This document shows positions 1-6,091 of a DNA stretch of 7,355 bases, piece after piece. The stretch's first letter is position 1. Every line of letters starts with the position of its first letter. The DNA lies in NCBI GenBank assembly GCA_003545625.1, contig DODH01000021.1, forward strand, positions 1-7,355, read 5' to 3'. Under the pieces are notes generated by a model that was not told where the DNA came from, searched no databases, and saw nothing but the letters and a program-made list of their open reading frames with translations. The DNA is from Nitrospina sp. Its GTDB lineage: Bacteria; Nitrospinota; Nitrospinia; Nitrospinales; VA-1. The position numbers and the translations under genes were made by a program.

Positions 1-1
1 C

Positions 2-247
2 AGCATGGACCGCGATGGAACCAAAGCCGGATACGACATAGAACTCAACCGAACGGTTTCAGAGTCAATCACCATTCCCCTTATCGCCTCAGGAGGAGCG
101 GGAACCCTTGAGCATTTATATGAAGGCATTGTAAAAGGAAAAGCCTCTGCGGTGCTGGCCGCTTCCATTTTTCACTTTAAAGAATTCACCATTCAAGAAA
201 CCAAAGCTTTCCTGCAAGCCAAAGGCGTAACGGTCAGGCCCGGCTAA
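2..247 (+). CDS. hisF: Imidazole glycerol phosphate synthase subunit HisF, C-terminal part (5' end outside window)
   Basis: HisF is the cyclase subunit of the HisH-HisF complex. It turns PRFAR plus ammonia, delivered by HisH glutaminase, into imidazole glycerol phosphate and AICAR in cytoplasmic histidine synthesis. Only the last 81 codons are present; the frame is open from base 2 and stops with TAA at 245-247. The visible part carries the conserved [12 protein letters not shown] segment, whose RDG aspartate corresponds to the second catalytic Asp of the family (Asp176 in Thermotoga HisF). It also has the phosphate-binding ASGGAG loop and the AASIFHF segment of the last (beta/alpha) units of the barrel. 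HisF proteins are usually about 250 residues, so roughly 170 residues lie upstream. The methionine at base 5 is internal, not a start. The gene ends 14 bp inside the convergent carboxypeptidase gene. Confidence 0.96.
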   Translation, partial: SMDRDGTKAGYDIELNRTVSESITIPLIASGGAGTLEHLYEGIVKGKASAVLAASIFHFKEFTIQETKAFLQAKGVTVRPG

Positions 248-1178
248 CCCCACAGTGCTTCAGTTCCAGGGTTTTGGCTTCGCTGTCCAGCGTGGCTGAT
301 GTCTCTAAAGGAAGAGTCCAGACTTCTTTGCCATGACCTATGGGGCAATGAGTCAGAATCGGAAACCCCGGATTCGGAAAAAGATCCGTTAAAATATCCG
401 CAATCGTCCCCTCTCCCTGGCGTTGCGGACGGCAGTTGACCATTTCCCCGAAAATAATCCCGCGCACCCCCTTAAACATACCCGCATTTTTTAACTGCCA
501 CAGCATTCCATCAACCCGGTACAAAGGTTCGTTGACATCTTCTATCAATAAAATCCTGTTGCGAGTATTAATTTCATACGGAGTACCTAATGAACGGCAT
601 AACAAGGTCAGACAACCTCCGGTCAGTTTTCCCTGTGCCACTCCCTGGGAAAAAACTTTCGCTCGGGGAGCATGGAAATTCCTGCCTTTGACAGAGCCTG
701 TCAACAATCCCTTAAATTGCCGTTGCGACTGTTTCATTTCAGCTCGACCAAAACTTCCGGCGACCATGGGGCCGTGAAATGCGATCAGTCCGCATTTTTG
801 CACCAGAAAATGTAGCAGCAGAGTAATATCGCTGGACCCCACCACAACTTTCGCATTAGCCCGGATCGTTCCAGGCTTTAGATGAGGAAGAACGCGATTG
901 GTGCCATACCCACCCCGGGCGCAAAAAATTGCCCGGACTTGGGGGTCGCGGAACATATCCATGAGATCCTGGGCTCGATCCTTGTCGAAGCCTGCCATAA
1001 AACGGGAACGGGCATGGACATGCCTGCCCAACAAGGGTTCAAACCCCATGCCGCGGATCACCTCCAACCCGGTTTCCAACTGGCTCCTGTCCACCGGACC
1101 GGCAGGGGCTACCACACCCACAATATCTCCTTGTTTCAATTGGGGCGGCCGGATGAGGGGACGAATCGATTTCGACAT
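234..1178 (-). CDS. ldcA: LD-carboxypeptidase, peptidase family S66 (LdcA/MccF type)
   Basis: The family contains cytoplasmic LD-carboxypeptidases that remove the terminal D-Ala from recycled murein tetrapeptides, and MccF-type enzymes that cleave microcin C-like peptides. The 314-residue protein matches the usual length of about 300-350. All three S66 signatures are visible: the nucleophile Ser116 in GSSD (family GxSD), Glu213 in [14 protein letters not shown], and His282 in PIGHGKE. The N-terminal half also shows VVAPAGPVD and [14 protein letters not shown], typical of the substrate cleft. There is no signal peptide, consistent with a cytosolic recycling enzyme. The ATG is supported by AAGGTG 7 nt upstream on the minus strand. 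It is divergent from the cytidylyltransferase gene (65-bp gap) and overlaps hisF tail to tail. Sequence alone cannot separate the recycling role from a peptide-immunity role; recycling is the default. Confidence 0.93.
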   Translation of the reverse strand: MSKSIRPLIRPPQLKQGDIVGVVAPAGPVDRSQLETGLEVIRGMGFEPLLGRHVHARSRFMAGFDKDRAQDLMDMFRDPQVRAIFCARGGYGTNRVLPHLKPGTIRANAKVVVGSSDITLLLHFLVQKCGLIAFHGPMVAGSFGRAEMKQSQRQFKGLLTGSVKGRNFHAPRAKVFSQGVAQGKLTGGCLTLLCRSLGTPYEINTRNRILLIEDVNEPLYRVDGMLWQLKNAGMFKGVRGIIFGEMVNCRPQRQGEGTIADILTDLFPNPGFPILTHCPIGHGKEVWTLPLETSATLDSEAKTLELKHCGVSRA

Positions 1179-1243
1179 TACAAATCACCTTCGAAAGGTT
1201 ACAATACCGGTTTTAAAGGAACCCTATCCTTACATGTAGAAAA

Positions 1244-1990
1244 ATGGTTTCTGTCACCGCTATTATTCAAGCCAGAATGGGATCTACCCGGTTTCCCGGT
1301 AAAAGCCTGCGCTCGATCGCCGGCCTTCCCATGCTGGAGCATATCATTATTCGTTTAAAACAGGTGCCGGAAATTGACCTCATCCTCCTGGCAATTCCCC
1401 AAAATGAATCAGAATCCCCATTGATTGAGTTTGCCCGCCGACTCCCTGTTCCTGTATTCCAAGGATCGGAAGAAGATGTTCTGGATCGCTTCATTAAAGC
1501 GGCAGAGAGTGTCCAAACCGAACAGGTGGTTCGGGTCTGCGGCGACGACCCCCTTATAGATATACCGCTTCTGCGTTCTTTAATTCAGGCCCATTTGCTG
1601 GACAAGGCCGACTATACCCTGCCCCAGGATCCTGTTCCTCTGGGAAGCTCCTGCGAAATCATTCGTTTTGAAGCCTTGAAAAAGGTCGGCGAACTGGCAC
1701 AAGGCTCGATCTATCGTGAGCATGTCACCACCTGGTTTCACGACCATGCTTCTTCTTTCAGAATCAAACGCGTTAACGCCCCGGATTATTTAAAAGATCG
1801 CACCTTCCGCCTGACTGTGGATACGGACCAGGATTTCCAGCTTATGGAAGAGCTTTTTAATAACCTTCCTCACTCTCCTGATTCTCCGCTGAATCTTAAG
1901 ACAGCAATTGATTACCTGATTGCCCACCCCGAAACAGCTGCCTTAAACATTGATATTCCGCAAAAAAACTGGCGGCAAGAAAATCATTAA
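1244..1990 (+). CDS. spsF: SpsF/NeuA-type cytidylyltransferase (nucleotide-sugar synthesis)
   Basis: This 248-residue protein belongs to the CTP-transferase family shared by SpsF, NeuA/PseF and KdsB, enzymes that activate acidic sugars as CMP derivatives from CTP. Visible marks are the nucleotide-binding N terminus AIIQARMGSTRFPGK (residues 6-20), the metal-binding VCGDDPLID (98-106), CEIIRFEAL (137-145), REHVTTW (158-164) and the SpsF-type RLTVDTDQDFQL (189-200). The last two favour the SpsF branch over KdsB. The exact sugar cannot be read from sequence. The ATG has only a weak ribosome site (AGGA lies 23 nt upstream), but the binding loop begins six residues in, so the true start must be very close. 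It stands just before a flagellin array, which suggests, by inference, a flagellin- or surface-glycan donor pathway. No terminator hairpin separates it from the flagellin promoter. Confidence 0.88.
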   Translation: MVSVTAIIQARMGSTRFPGKSLRSIAGLPMLEHIIIRLKQVPEIDLILLAIPQNESESPLIEFARRLPVPVFQGSEEDVLDRFIKAAESVQTEQVVRVCGDDPLIDIPLLRSLIQAHLLDKADYTLPQDPVPLGSSCEIIRFEALKKVGELAQGSIYREHVTTWFHDHASSFRIKRVNAPDYLKDRTFRLTVDTDQDFQLMEELFNNLPHSPDSPLNLKTAIDYLIAHPETAALNIDIPQKNWRQENH

Positions 1991-2005
1991 TTTTTTTATT
2001 TTCGT

Positions 2006-2032
2006 TAAAGTTCTAAGATTTTCTACCGATAA
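2006..2032 (+). promoter_or_regulatory. Sigma-28 (FliA) promoter of the flagellin 1 unit
   Basis: TAAAGTTC at 2006-2013, an 11-bp spacer, then ACCGATAA at 2025-2032. Against the enterobacterial FliA consensus TAAAGTTT-N11-GCCGATAA this differs at one base in each box and has the exact spacing. It begins 15 bp after the cytidylyltransferase stop. Transcription should start near 2039, giving a leader of about 200 nt before flagellin 1. Confidence 0.9.
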
Positions 2033-2047
2033 ACTTAATTAAGCAGA

Positions 2048-2147
2048 GTTGTCCCCAAGGATTGTGGAGCAACAAAGCGCATTGACAAACCCGGGGTTTT
2101 TGCTTTATGGGTTTGAAAATAAAGGTGGAATGCTGAGGAGAGCCACC
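2048..2147 (+). promoter_or_regulatory. Structured 5' leader of flagellin 1 with GGA-loop hairpins (candidate CsrA sites)
   Basis: Three hairpins can be drawn. (a) GTTG 2048-2051 pairs with CAAC 2070-2073, with imperfect inner pairing and AAGGAT (2057-2062) at the apex. (b) CAAACCC 2086-2092 pairs with GGGTTTG 2109-2115; an alternative small hairpin AACCC 2088-2092 with GGGTT 2094-2098 competes for the same arm. (c) GGTG 2124-2127 and GCT 2132-2134 pair with AGC 2141-2143 and CACC 2144-2147, leaving hexaloop GAGGAG (2135-2140) with GGA at loop positions 3-5. GGA in a hexaloop is the preferred CsrA target. The regulatory role is inference. Confidence 0.5.
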
Positions 2148-2224
2148 CTAAATAAAGACTCTTCAGGGGCAGTAGTAAACATTTAAAACCGAATATTAGC
2201 GGTAAATTAATTCCAACTCATGGT

Positions 2225-2230
2225 GGAGGA
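2225..2230 (+). promoter_or_regulatory. Shine-Dalgarno of flagellin 1, with overlapping GGA motifs
   Basis: GGAGGA lies 8 nt before the ATG at 2239, a strong ribosome site that fixes the start. A further GGA follows at 2234-2236. If CsrA binds the leader, this is the site through which it would block initiation. Confidence 0.8.
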
Positions 2231-2238
2231 TTAGGAAT

Positions 2239-3096
2239 ATGCCAGTACGTATTTTCAACAATATAGCTTCGCTTAACGCCCAGAGAATCTTGGGCATCAA
2301 TAACGACCGCCTTGCATTATCAGTAGAGCGTATTTCATCTGGTATCCGGGTCAATAGAGCTTCCGATGACGCGGCTGGACTGGGTATTTCAGAAGCCTTG
2401 CGTTCTGATATTCGTGCCCTTCGGCAGGCCGTTCGAAACTCAAACGACGGTATCGCCCTCATCAACGTGGCTGAAGGTGCGCTCAATGAGCAATCGAGCA
2501 TCCTGATCCGGCTCCGGGAACTGGCCTCTCAGGCCGCAACCGGTACTGTAGGTTCCACAGAACGTGCAACCATCCAACTAGAGTTTACCGCTCTAAGTAA
2601 TGAAATCGACCGTATTTCAGCAACCACACAGTTTAATGGACAGGGACTGGTAGACGGTTCTCTGGCTTCTACTGTATCGAGTGCAAACCAGGTTCTTATC
2701 CAGGTAGGCATTGACAGTGGCACCAACAGCCGAATTAACCTGAATGAGCAAATCAACCTTACTGCGGTTACTTCTTCGAGTCTGGGAATCGATACCATTT
2801 CCGTCACTGGGGCGGCTGAAGCCTTGACCACTCTGGATACAATCAATACCGCTATCTCCCAGGTTACTCAGGCCCGTGGTCAAGTGGGTGCGGTGCAAAA
2901 CAGGTTGACTCGATCTGTAGGAAACCTGTCTGTTTCAATTGAAAACCTGCAAGCCGCAGAATCCTCTATCCGGGATGCGGATATCGCCAAGGAAATCGCG
3001 GACCTGACCCGAAACCAGATTCTCGTGCAATCTGCAACGGCAATGGTCGGTCAGGCAAACCTGATTCCACAGTCAATTCTGCTGTTACTGGCTTAA
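2239..3096 (+). CDS. fliC: Flagellin 1 (short, D0-D1 type)
   Basis: Filament subunit, secreted by the flagellar type III export system and polymerised at the filament tip. The 285 residues are almost all conserved core. The N-terminal D0 helix (MPVRIFNNIASLNAQR, 1-16) leads into ERISSGIRVNRASDDAAGL (30-48) and the D1 segment with RLRELASQ (91-98) and EIDRISATTQFNGQ (122-135). A short central part (about 141-195) contains SRINLNEQINL, followed by D1/D0 C-terminal helices with NLQAAESSIRDADIA (236-250) and GQANLIPQ near the end. There are no D2/D3 insertions, so the filament surface is formed by D1 plus the small centre. The RLREL stretch matches the D1 patch recognised by TLR5 in enterobacterial flagellins. 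The protein has no cysteine. It is first gene of the unit driven by the FliA promoter at 2006; the next gene starts 45 bp downstream. Confidence 0.97.
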   Translation: MPVRIFNNIASLNAQRILGINNDRLALSVERISSGIRVNRASDDAAGLGISEALRSDIRALRQAVRNSNDGIALINVAEGALNEQSSILIRLRELASQAATGTVGSTERATIQLEFTALSNEIDRISATTQFNGQGLVDGSLASTVSSANQVLIQVGIDSGTNSRINLNEQINLTAVTSSSLGIDTISVTGAAEALTTLDTINTAISQVTQARGQVGAVQNRLTRSVGNLSVSIENLQAAESSIRDADIAKEIADLTRNQILVQSATAMVGQANLIPQSILLLLA

Positions 3097-3141
3097 TCGA
3101 TTTATTCACCGATTTTATCCATCTAACGTCAGGAGCCTGTC

Positions 3142-3873
3142 ATGGATCAGAAAACAATTGCCGGTACTGCGTACAAAGTTGGGGATATCGAGCCCGGCTT
3201 GGAAATTTCTGGATTGGAGTTTTTAAAATTCACCAATCCGGAAACCAACCTTAAAAACCTGAATCAGGCCATTCACAATGTTTTGTTGGGAATGGAGCTG
3301 GTCTCTGTAGTGGGCAATGCTTGCAGTGAGATGGAAGCTATCCTGTCCCAGCTCAAGCAATGGGTATCCCCCTCATCTAATCCGGAAGAAAAGGTCCTGT
3401 TGGATGTCAAAATCTCCCTGAAATTGAGGGAGTTGGACCAAGTGGCAGAAACCTTTAACCATAAAGGGCAGAAACTTCTTGATGGTGCGTTATCCGCTTC
3501 GGCGAAAACCGAAACGCATTCCTATCTGGTTGTGGGAGCAAATGGTTCGCCTGAAAACCGGATCAATCTCAATACCAGCCTGAACATCCCTCCCATTACC
3601 TCAAAAACTCTGGGCTTGGGGGCTTTATCACCTTGTTCTCCTCGAAAGGGATTAAAAGGGTTAATGGTTCTGGAAAACGCTTTGGCAATCATAAACCGCT
3701 TGAAGCAAAGATCCGGAGCCTTGAAAACCCATCTACAGGAAATTCAAAAAAATCTGGCTACCGCCATTGAGAATCACCGCGCGGCAAACTCCGCTCCCGG
3801 TTCCTATGAGCAAGCCAGGGAATTCCTGCGGGCGGCAAACAATTTAATAAAAAAGAACAAAAGAGAATATTAA
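3142..3873 (+). CDS. Divergent flagellin-like protein lacking both D0 ends
   Basis: I recognise this 243-residue protein only as a remote flagellin paralogue. Collinear matches are PGLEISGLEF (18-27) with flagellin AGLxISEAL, NLKNLNQAIHN (37-46 region) with DIRALRQAVRN, KGQKLLDGALSAS (108-120) with NGQKLVDGSLAST, ENRINLNTSLNI (138-149) with SRINLNTELNI, and NLATAIENHRAANS (204-217) with NLSVSVENLQAAES. The first roughly 40 flagellin residues, which form D0 and carry the export signal, are replaced by an unrelated short stretch. The C-terminal D0 helix is absent: the protein ends in basic KKNKREY. It carries Cys61, Cys165 and Trp74, unusual for filament subunits. The frame is intact and the ATG has AGGAG 6 nt upstream, so it looks translated rather than dead. 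It lies between flagellins 1 and 2 with no own promoter seen. Function unknown; a non-polymerising regulator or a decaying paralogue are both possible. Confidence 0.8.
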   Translation: MDQKTIAGTAYKVGDIEPGLEISGLEFLKFTNPETNLKNLNQAIHNVLLGMELVSVVGNACSEMEAILSQLKQWVSPSSNPEEKVLLDVKISLKLRELDQVAETFNHKGQKLLDGALSASAKTETHSYLVVGANGSPENRINLNTSLNIPPITSKTLGLGALSPCSPRKGLKGLMVLENALAIINRLKQRSGALKTHLQEIQKNLATAIENHRAANSAPGSYEQAREFLRAANNLIKKNKREY

Positions 3874-3895
3874 AGAGGTCGCCCTCTTTAATATT
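3866..3895 (+). terminator. Perfect 13-bp inverted repeat overlapping the stop codon (terminator or mRNA-processing hairpin)
   Basis: AATATTAAAGAGG (3866-3878) is perfectly complementary to CCTCTTTAATATT (3883-3895) around a TCGC loop. The TAA stop of the flagellin-like gene lies inside the left arm. There is no proper T-run after it (only AATATTT), so full intrinsic termination is doubtful. Partial termination, a 3' stability element or a processing site inside the operon are alternatives. Confidence 0.55.
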
Positions 3896-3897
3896 TC

Positions 3898-3915
3898 CGC
3901 ACAACGAAATGTGCG
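3898..3915 (+). other. Small hairpin in the leader of flagellin 2
   Basis: CGCACA (3898-3903) pairs with TGTGCG (3910-3915) around loop ACGAAA. It follows the previous inverted repeat by two bases and ends 11 bases before the ribosome site of flagellin 2. Its loop has no GGA, unlike the leaders of flagellins 1, 3 and 4. The TGCGATAA at 3912-3919 resembles a FliA -10 box but has no -35 partner. Confidence 0.45.
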
Positions 3916-3942
3916 ATAAAAACCTCAAGGAAGGAAAATAAC

Positions 3943-4800
3943 ATGGCTACCAACAGCATTTTCAATAACACCTTATCAAATACCGCTCAGAAATTTTTAG
4001 ATATCAACACCCGGCGTGTTGGGCAATCCATAGAAAGGGTATCATCCGGAATTCGGGTCAACAGAGCTGCGGACGATGTGGCGGGGCTCGCCATTTCCGA
4101 GGCCCTTCGGTCCGATATCCGCGTATTGAGGCAGGGAGTCCGGAACCTCAATGACGGCATTTCTCTCATCAATGTTGTGGAGGGTGCGCTCAATGAACAA
4201 TCCGGCGCGGTCATCCGCCTTAATGAATTGGCCACGCAGGGAGCTTCGGAAACTCTCGGGGCGTCTGAACGCCAGACTATAAATTTGGAGATCGCCTCCC
4301 TGACGGCTGAAATTGACCGAATCGCCGCAACCACTGAATTCAACGGCAGAACCCTGCTGGATGGTTCTTTAGCTCAATCGGTCCAAGCTTCTGAACAGAC
4401 TTTTATCCAGATTGGAACCGATAGCCGAAGTGCAAGCCGGATCAACCTTAATACTGAACTGAATATATCTGCCAGCAACTCCACTCAATTAGGAATAAAC
4501 AATTTGTCGGTTTCTACCTGCAAAGATTCCCAATCGGCTTTGGATGATATTGCCACCGCTTTGGAGACTTTGAATTTTGTCCGAGGGGGAGCCGGTGCCG
4601 TGCAAAACCGTTTTGTGAAATCGCTCGGCACACTCACAGTTTCCATCCAAAACCTGACTGCTGCGGAATCTACCCTCCGCGATGCAGACATCGCAGAAGA
4701 ATTAGCCCTGCTGACCCGAAACCAGATTATCGCCATGACTTCGATAAGCATGGTTGGGCAAACCAACTTGGCAGGTAAGGATTTGTTGGATATTCTGTAA
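3943..4800 (+). CDS. fliC: Flagellin 2 (divergent paralogue)
   Basis: A second 285-residue filament-type flagellin. It has the complete core: IFNNTLSNTAQKF (6-18), ERVSSGIRVNRAADDVAGLAISEALRSDIR split over residues 31-60, RLNELATQ (92-99), EIDRIAATTEFNGR (123-136), SRINLNTELNI (165-175) and AAESTLRDADIAEE (240-253). It differs from the other three copies in its MATNS start, in the D1 patch (RLNEL instead of RLREL), in the single Cys193, and in a changed C terminus: GQTNLAGKDLLDIL replaces GQANLIPQSVLxLL. This suggests a special position or timing in the filament, for instance a hook-proximal or minor subunit, which is inference. The ATG is supported by AAGGAAGGA at 3927-3935, 7 nt upstream. 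No separate promoter is visible, so it is probably read from the promoter of flagellin 1. Confidence 0.96.
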   Translation: MATNSIFNNTLSNTAQKFLDINTRRVGQSIERVSSGIRVNRAADDVAGLAISEALRSDIRVLRQGVRNLNDGISLINVVEGALNEQSGAVIRLNELATQGASETLGASERQTINLEIASLTAEIDRIAATTEFNGRTLLDGSLAQSVQASEQTFIQIGTDSRSASRINLNTELNISASNSTQLGINNLSVSTCKDSQSALDDIATALETLNFVRGGAGAVQNRFVKSLGTLTVSIQNLTAAESTLRDADIAEELALLTRNQIIAMTSISMVGQTNLAGKDLLDIL

Positions 4801-4820
4801 TAATTTTTCTGATCTAAACC

Positions 4821-4896
4821 GGGACCGGGCACGAGTTGTCATAAGAAAAAAACCATTTAATTTTAATGGTTTAGACAATTCAAGCCCGATTGTCCC
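4821..4896 (+). repeat. Long compound inverted repeat after flagellin 2 (possible terminator or structured RNA end)
   Basis: Four nested stems line up in register: GGGAC 4821-4825 with GTCCC 4892-4896, CGGGC 4826-4830 with GCCCG 4884-4888, TTGTC 4836-4840 with GACAA 4874-4878, and AAACCATT 4850-4857 with AATGGTTT 4865-4872. That is 23 base pairs in a 76-nt span. GACAAT (4874-4879) can instead pair with ATTGTC (4889-4894), giving a competing short hairpin. No T-run follows, so it is not a standard intrinsic terminator. It ends the first flagellin unit, 57 bp before the next promoter. Confidence 0.6.
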
Positions 4897-4952
4897 TTAA
4901 TTTAAACCCGTTCAAAACCCCCTCCCCTTCTCCCCTGCCCGAATTTTTTTTC

Positions 4953-4979
4953 TAAAGATACCTACTCCTTTTCCGATAG
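4953..4979 (+). promoter_or_regulatory. Sigma-28 (FliA) promoter of the flagellin 3-flaG unit
   Basis: TAAAGATA (4953-4960), 11-bp spacer, TCCGATAG (4972-4979). The core TAAAG and CCGATA with exact spacing match the FliA consensus. The expected start near 4986 gives a leader of about 170 nt before flagellin 3. Confidence 0.88.
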
Positions 4980-5000
4980 GCCTCATTGAGCATGTTTGTA

Positions 5001-5125
5001 TCCTGAATTAGAAGTAAATCGTTAACTTGTATCAGGAGGTTACTAAAGTTTAAAAGTGGAGAAATGAATTCTTCACTAAAGGGTTAATAGCTTGGAGGCT
5101 TGTTTTGGTACGGAGACCAAAACAA
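5001..5125 (+). promoter_or_regulatory. Structured 5' leader of flagellin 3 with GGA-hexaloop hairpin (candidate CsrA site)
   Basis: Three hairpins are visible. TCCTGA 5001-5006 pairs with TCAGGA 5032-5037, partly hiding an AGGAGG (5034-5039) that has no start codon at working distance. GTGGAGAA 5056-5063 pairs with TTCTTCAC 5069-5076 (one G-T pair), with an ATG in its loop. TTGTTTTGGT 5100-5109 pairs perfectly with ACCAAAACAA 5116-5125 around hexaloop ACGGAG, which presents GGA at loop positions 3-5 as in the CsrA consensus. The last hairpin ends 20 nt before the GGAGGA ribosome site. Regulation by CsrA is inferred. Confidence 0.6.
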
Positions 5126-5145
5126 TAACCCGTTCATTTAATCAT

Positions 5146-5151
5146 GGAGGA
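5146..5151 (+). promoter_or_regulatory. Shine-Dalgarno of flagellin 3
   Basis: GGAGGA 5 nt before the ATG at 5157, within the context TCATGGAGGATTACA. It fixes the start and doubles as a possible second CsrA GGA site, about 34 nt after the GGA in the upstream hexaloop. Confidence 0.8.
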
Positions 5152-5156
5152 TTACA

Positions 5157-6014
5157 ATGCCAGTTCGAATCTTTAACAATATCCCCTCGCTCAATGCCCA
5201 ACGACTTTTGGGTCTCAACAATGACCGCCTTGCAGTATCAGTAGAACGAATTTCATCCGGTCTCCGGATCAACAGAGCTGCCGATGATGCCGCGGGCCTG
5301 GCAATTTCCGAAGCCTTGCGATCCGATATTCGTGCCCTTCGGCAGGCCGTTCGAAACGCAAATGACGGAATTTCACTCATCAACGTTACAGAAGGTGCAC
5401 TCAACGAGCAGTCCAGCATCCTTATCCGGCTAAGAGAACTTTCTTCTCAGGCATCCACTGGAACGGTAGGGTCGACAGAACGCCAAACCATCCAGTTGGA
5501 ATTTGACGCCCTGCGATCTGAAATCGATCGTATCGCCGACACCACCGCGTTTAACGGACAAAAACTGGTCGATGGTTCTTTGGCTTCAACAGCAAGTTCT
5601 GGTAGCCAGATCCTCATTCAAGTCGGACTTGACAGCGGCGTTGACAGCCGAATTAACCTGAATACCCAGGTGAATTTGACGGCCGTAAATGCCTCCAGCC
5701 TGTTAATTGCCGAGTTGTCTTTGACCACGGCGGCGGGGGCCTTGACAGCTTTGGATGTCATTAACAATGCGATTTCAAGCATTACCCAGTCCCGAGGTAA
5801 AGTGGGCGCCGTGCAAAACCGGCTAGTTCGGACTATTTCGAACCTGTCTATTTCAGTTGAAAACCTGCAAGCCGCGGAATCCTCCATTCGGGATGCGGAC
5901 ATCGCCGAAGAAGTGGCCGTGTTGACTCGAAACCAGATTCTGGTGCAGGCGGCAACCGCTATGGTAGGCCAGGCGAACTTGATCCCGCAATCGGTATTAC
6001 AGCTTTTAGGATAA
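5157..6014 (+). CDS. fliC: Flagellin 3 (short, D0-D1 type)
   Basis: A third 285-residue flagellin, close to flagellin 1 and flagellin 4. Core segments are MPVRIFNNIPSLNAQR (1-16), ERISSGLRINRAADDAAGL (30-48), RLRELSSQ (91-98), EIDRIADTTAFNGQ (122-135), SRINLNTQVNL (164-174), NLQAAESSIRDADIAEE (236-252) and a C terminus GQANLIPQSVLQLLG. There is no cysteine and no surface D2/D3 insertion. It differs from flagellin 1 mainly in the central part (about residues 141-200) and at scattered conservative sites. It is first gene of a unit with flaG, which suggests this copy is a major filament subunit; that is inference. DNA blocks identical to flagellin 1 (33 bp) and flagellin 4 (41 bp) point to recombination among copies. 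Confidence 0.97.
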   Translation: MPVRIFNNIPSLNAQRLLGLNNDRLAVSVERISSGLRINRAADDAAGLAISEALRSDIRALRQAVRNANDGISLINVTEGALNEQSSILIRLRELSSQASTGTVGSTERQTIQLEFDALRSEIDRIADTTAFNGQKLVDGSLASTASSGSQILIQVGLDSGVDSRINLNTQVNLTAVNASSLLIAELSLTTAAGALTALDVINNAISSITQSRGKVGAVQNRLVRTISNLSISVENLQAAESSIRDADIAEEVAVLTRNQILVQAATAMVGQANLIPQSVLQLLG

Positions 6015-6077
6015 TTTTTAAAACCACAGTTTTGAAAACCAATGCGTTATTTTACTTTTTAAAAATGTTTAATTAAC

Positions 6078-6086
6078 AGGAGGTGA
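6078..6086 (+). promoter_or_regulatory. Shine-Dalgarno deciding the flaG start
   Basis: AGGAGGTGA is a full match to the 16S 3' end. The GGAGG core ends 8 nt before ATG 6092. A GTG at 6083, in the same frame, lies inside this site and cannot be the start. Confidence 0.85.
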
Positions 6087-6091
6087 TTCAA

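Noticed and set aside
436..1358. Open frames on the plus strand across the carboxypeptidase gene
   Set aside because: They are antisense to a gene with all S66 catalytic motifs, lack good ribosome sites and resemble no known family.
3893..3919. FliA-like promoter directly before flagellin 2
   Set aside because: Only a -10-like TGCGATAA is present; the expected -35 position reads ATTTCCGC.
5044..5070. Perfect FliA -35-like TAAAGTTT at 5044-5051
   Set aside because: The sequence 11 bp downstream (AATGAATT) does not resemble the CCGATA -10 box.
2196..5419. Minus-strand open frames of about 90-120 residues recurring opposite the N-terminal half of each flagellin
   Set aside because: They recur with similar products only because the flagellin coding strands are homologous; no ribosome sites or family signatures were seen.
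6083..6091. GTG start for flaG three codons upstream of the ATG
   Set aside because: The GTG lies inside the perfect AGGAGGTGA ribosome site, which serves the ATG at 6092.
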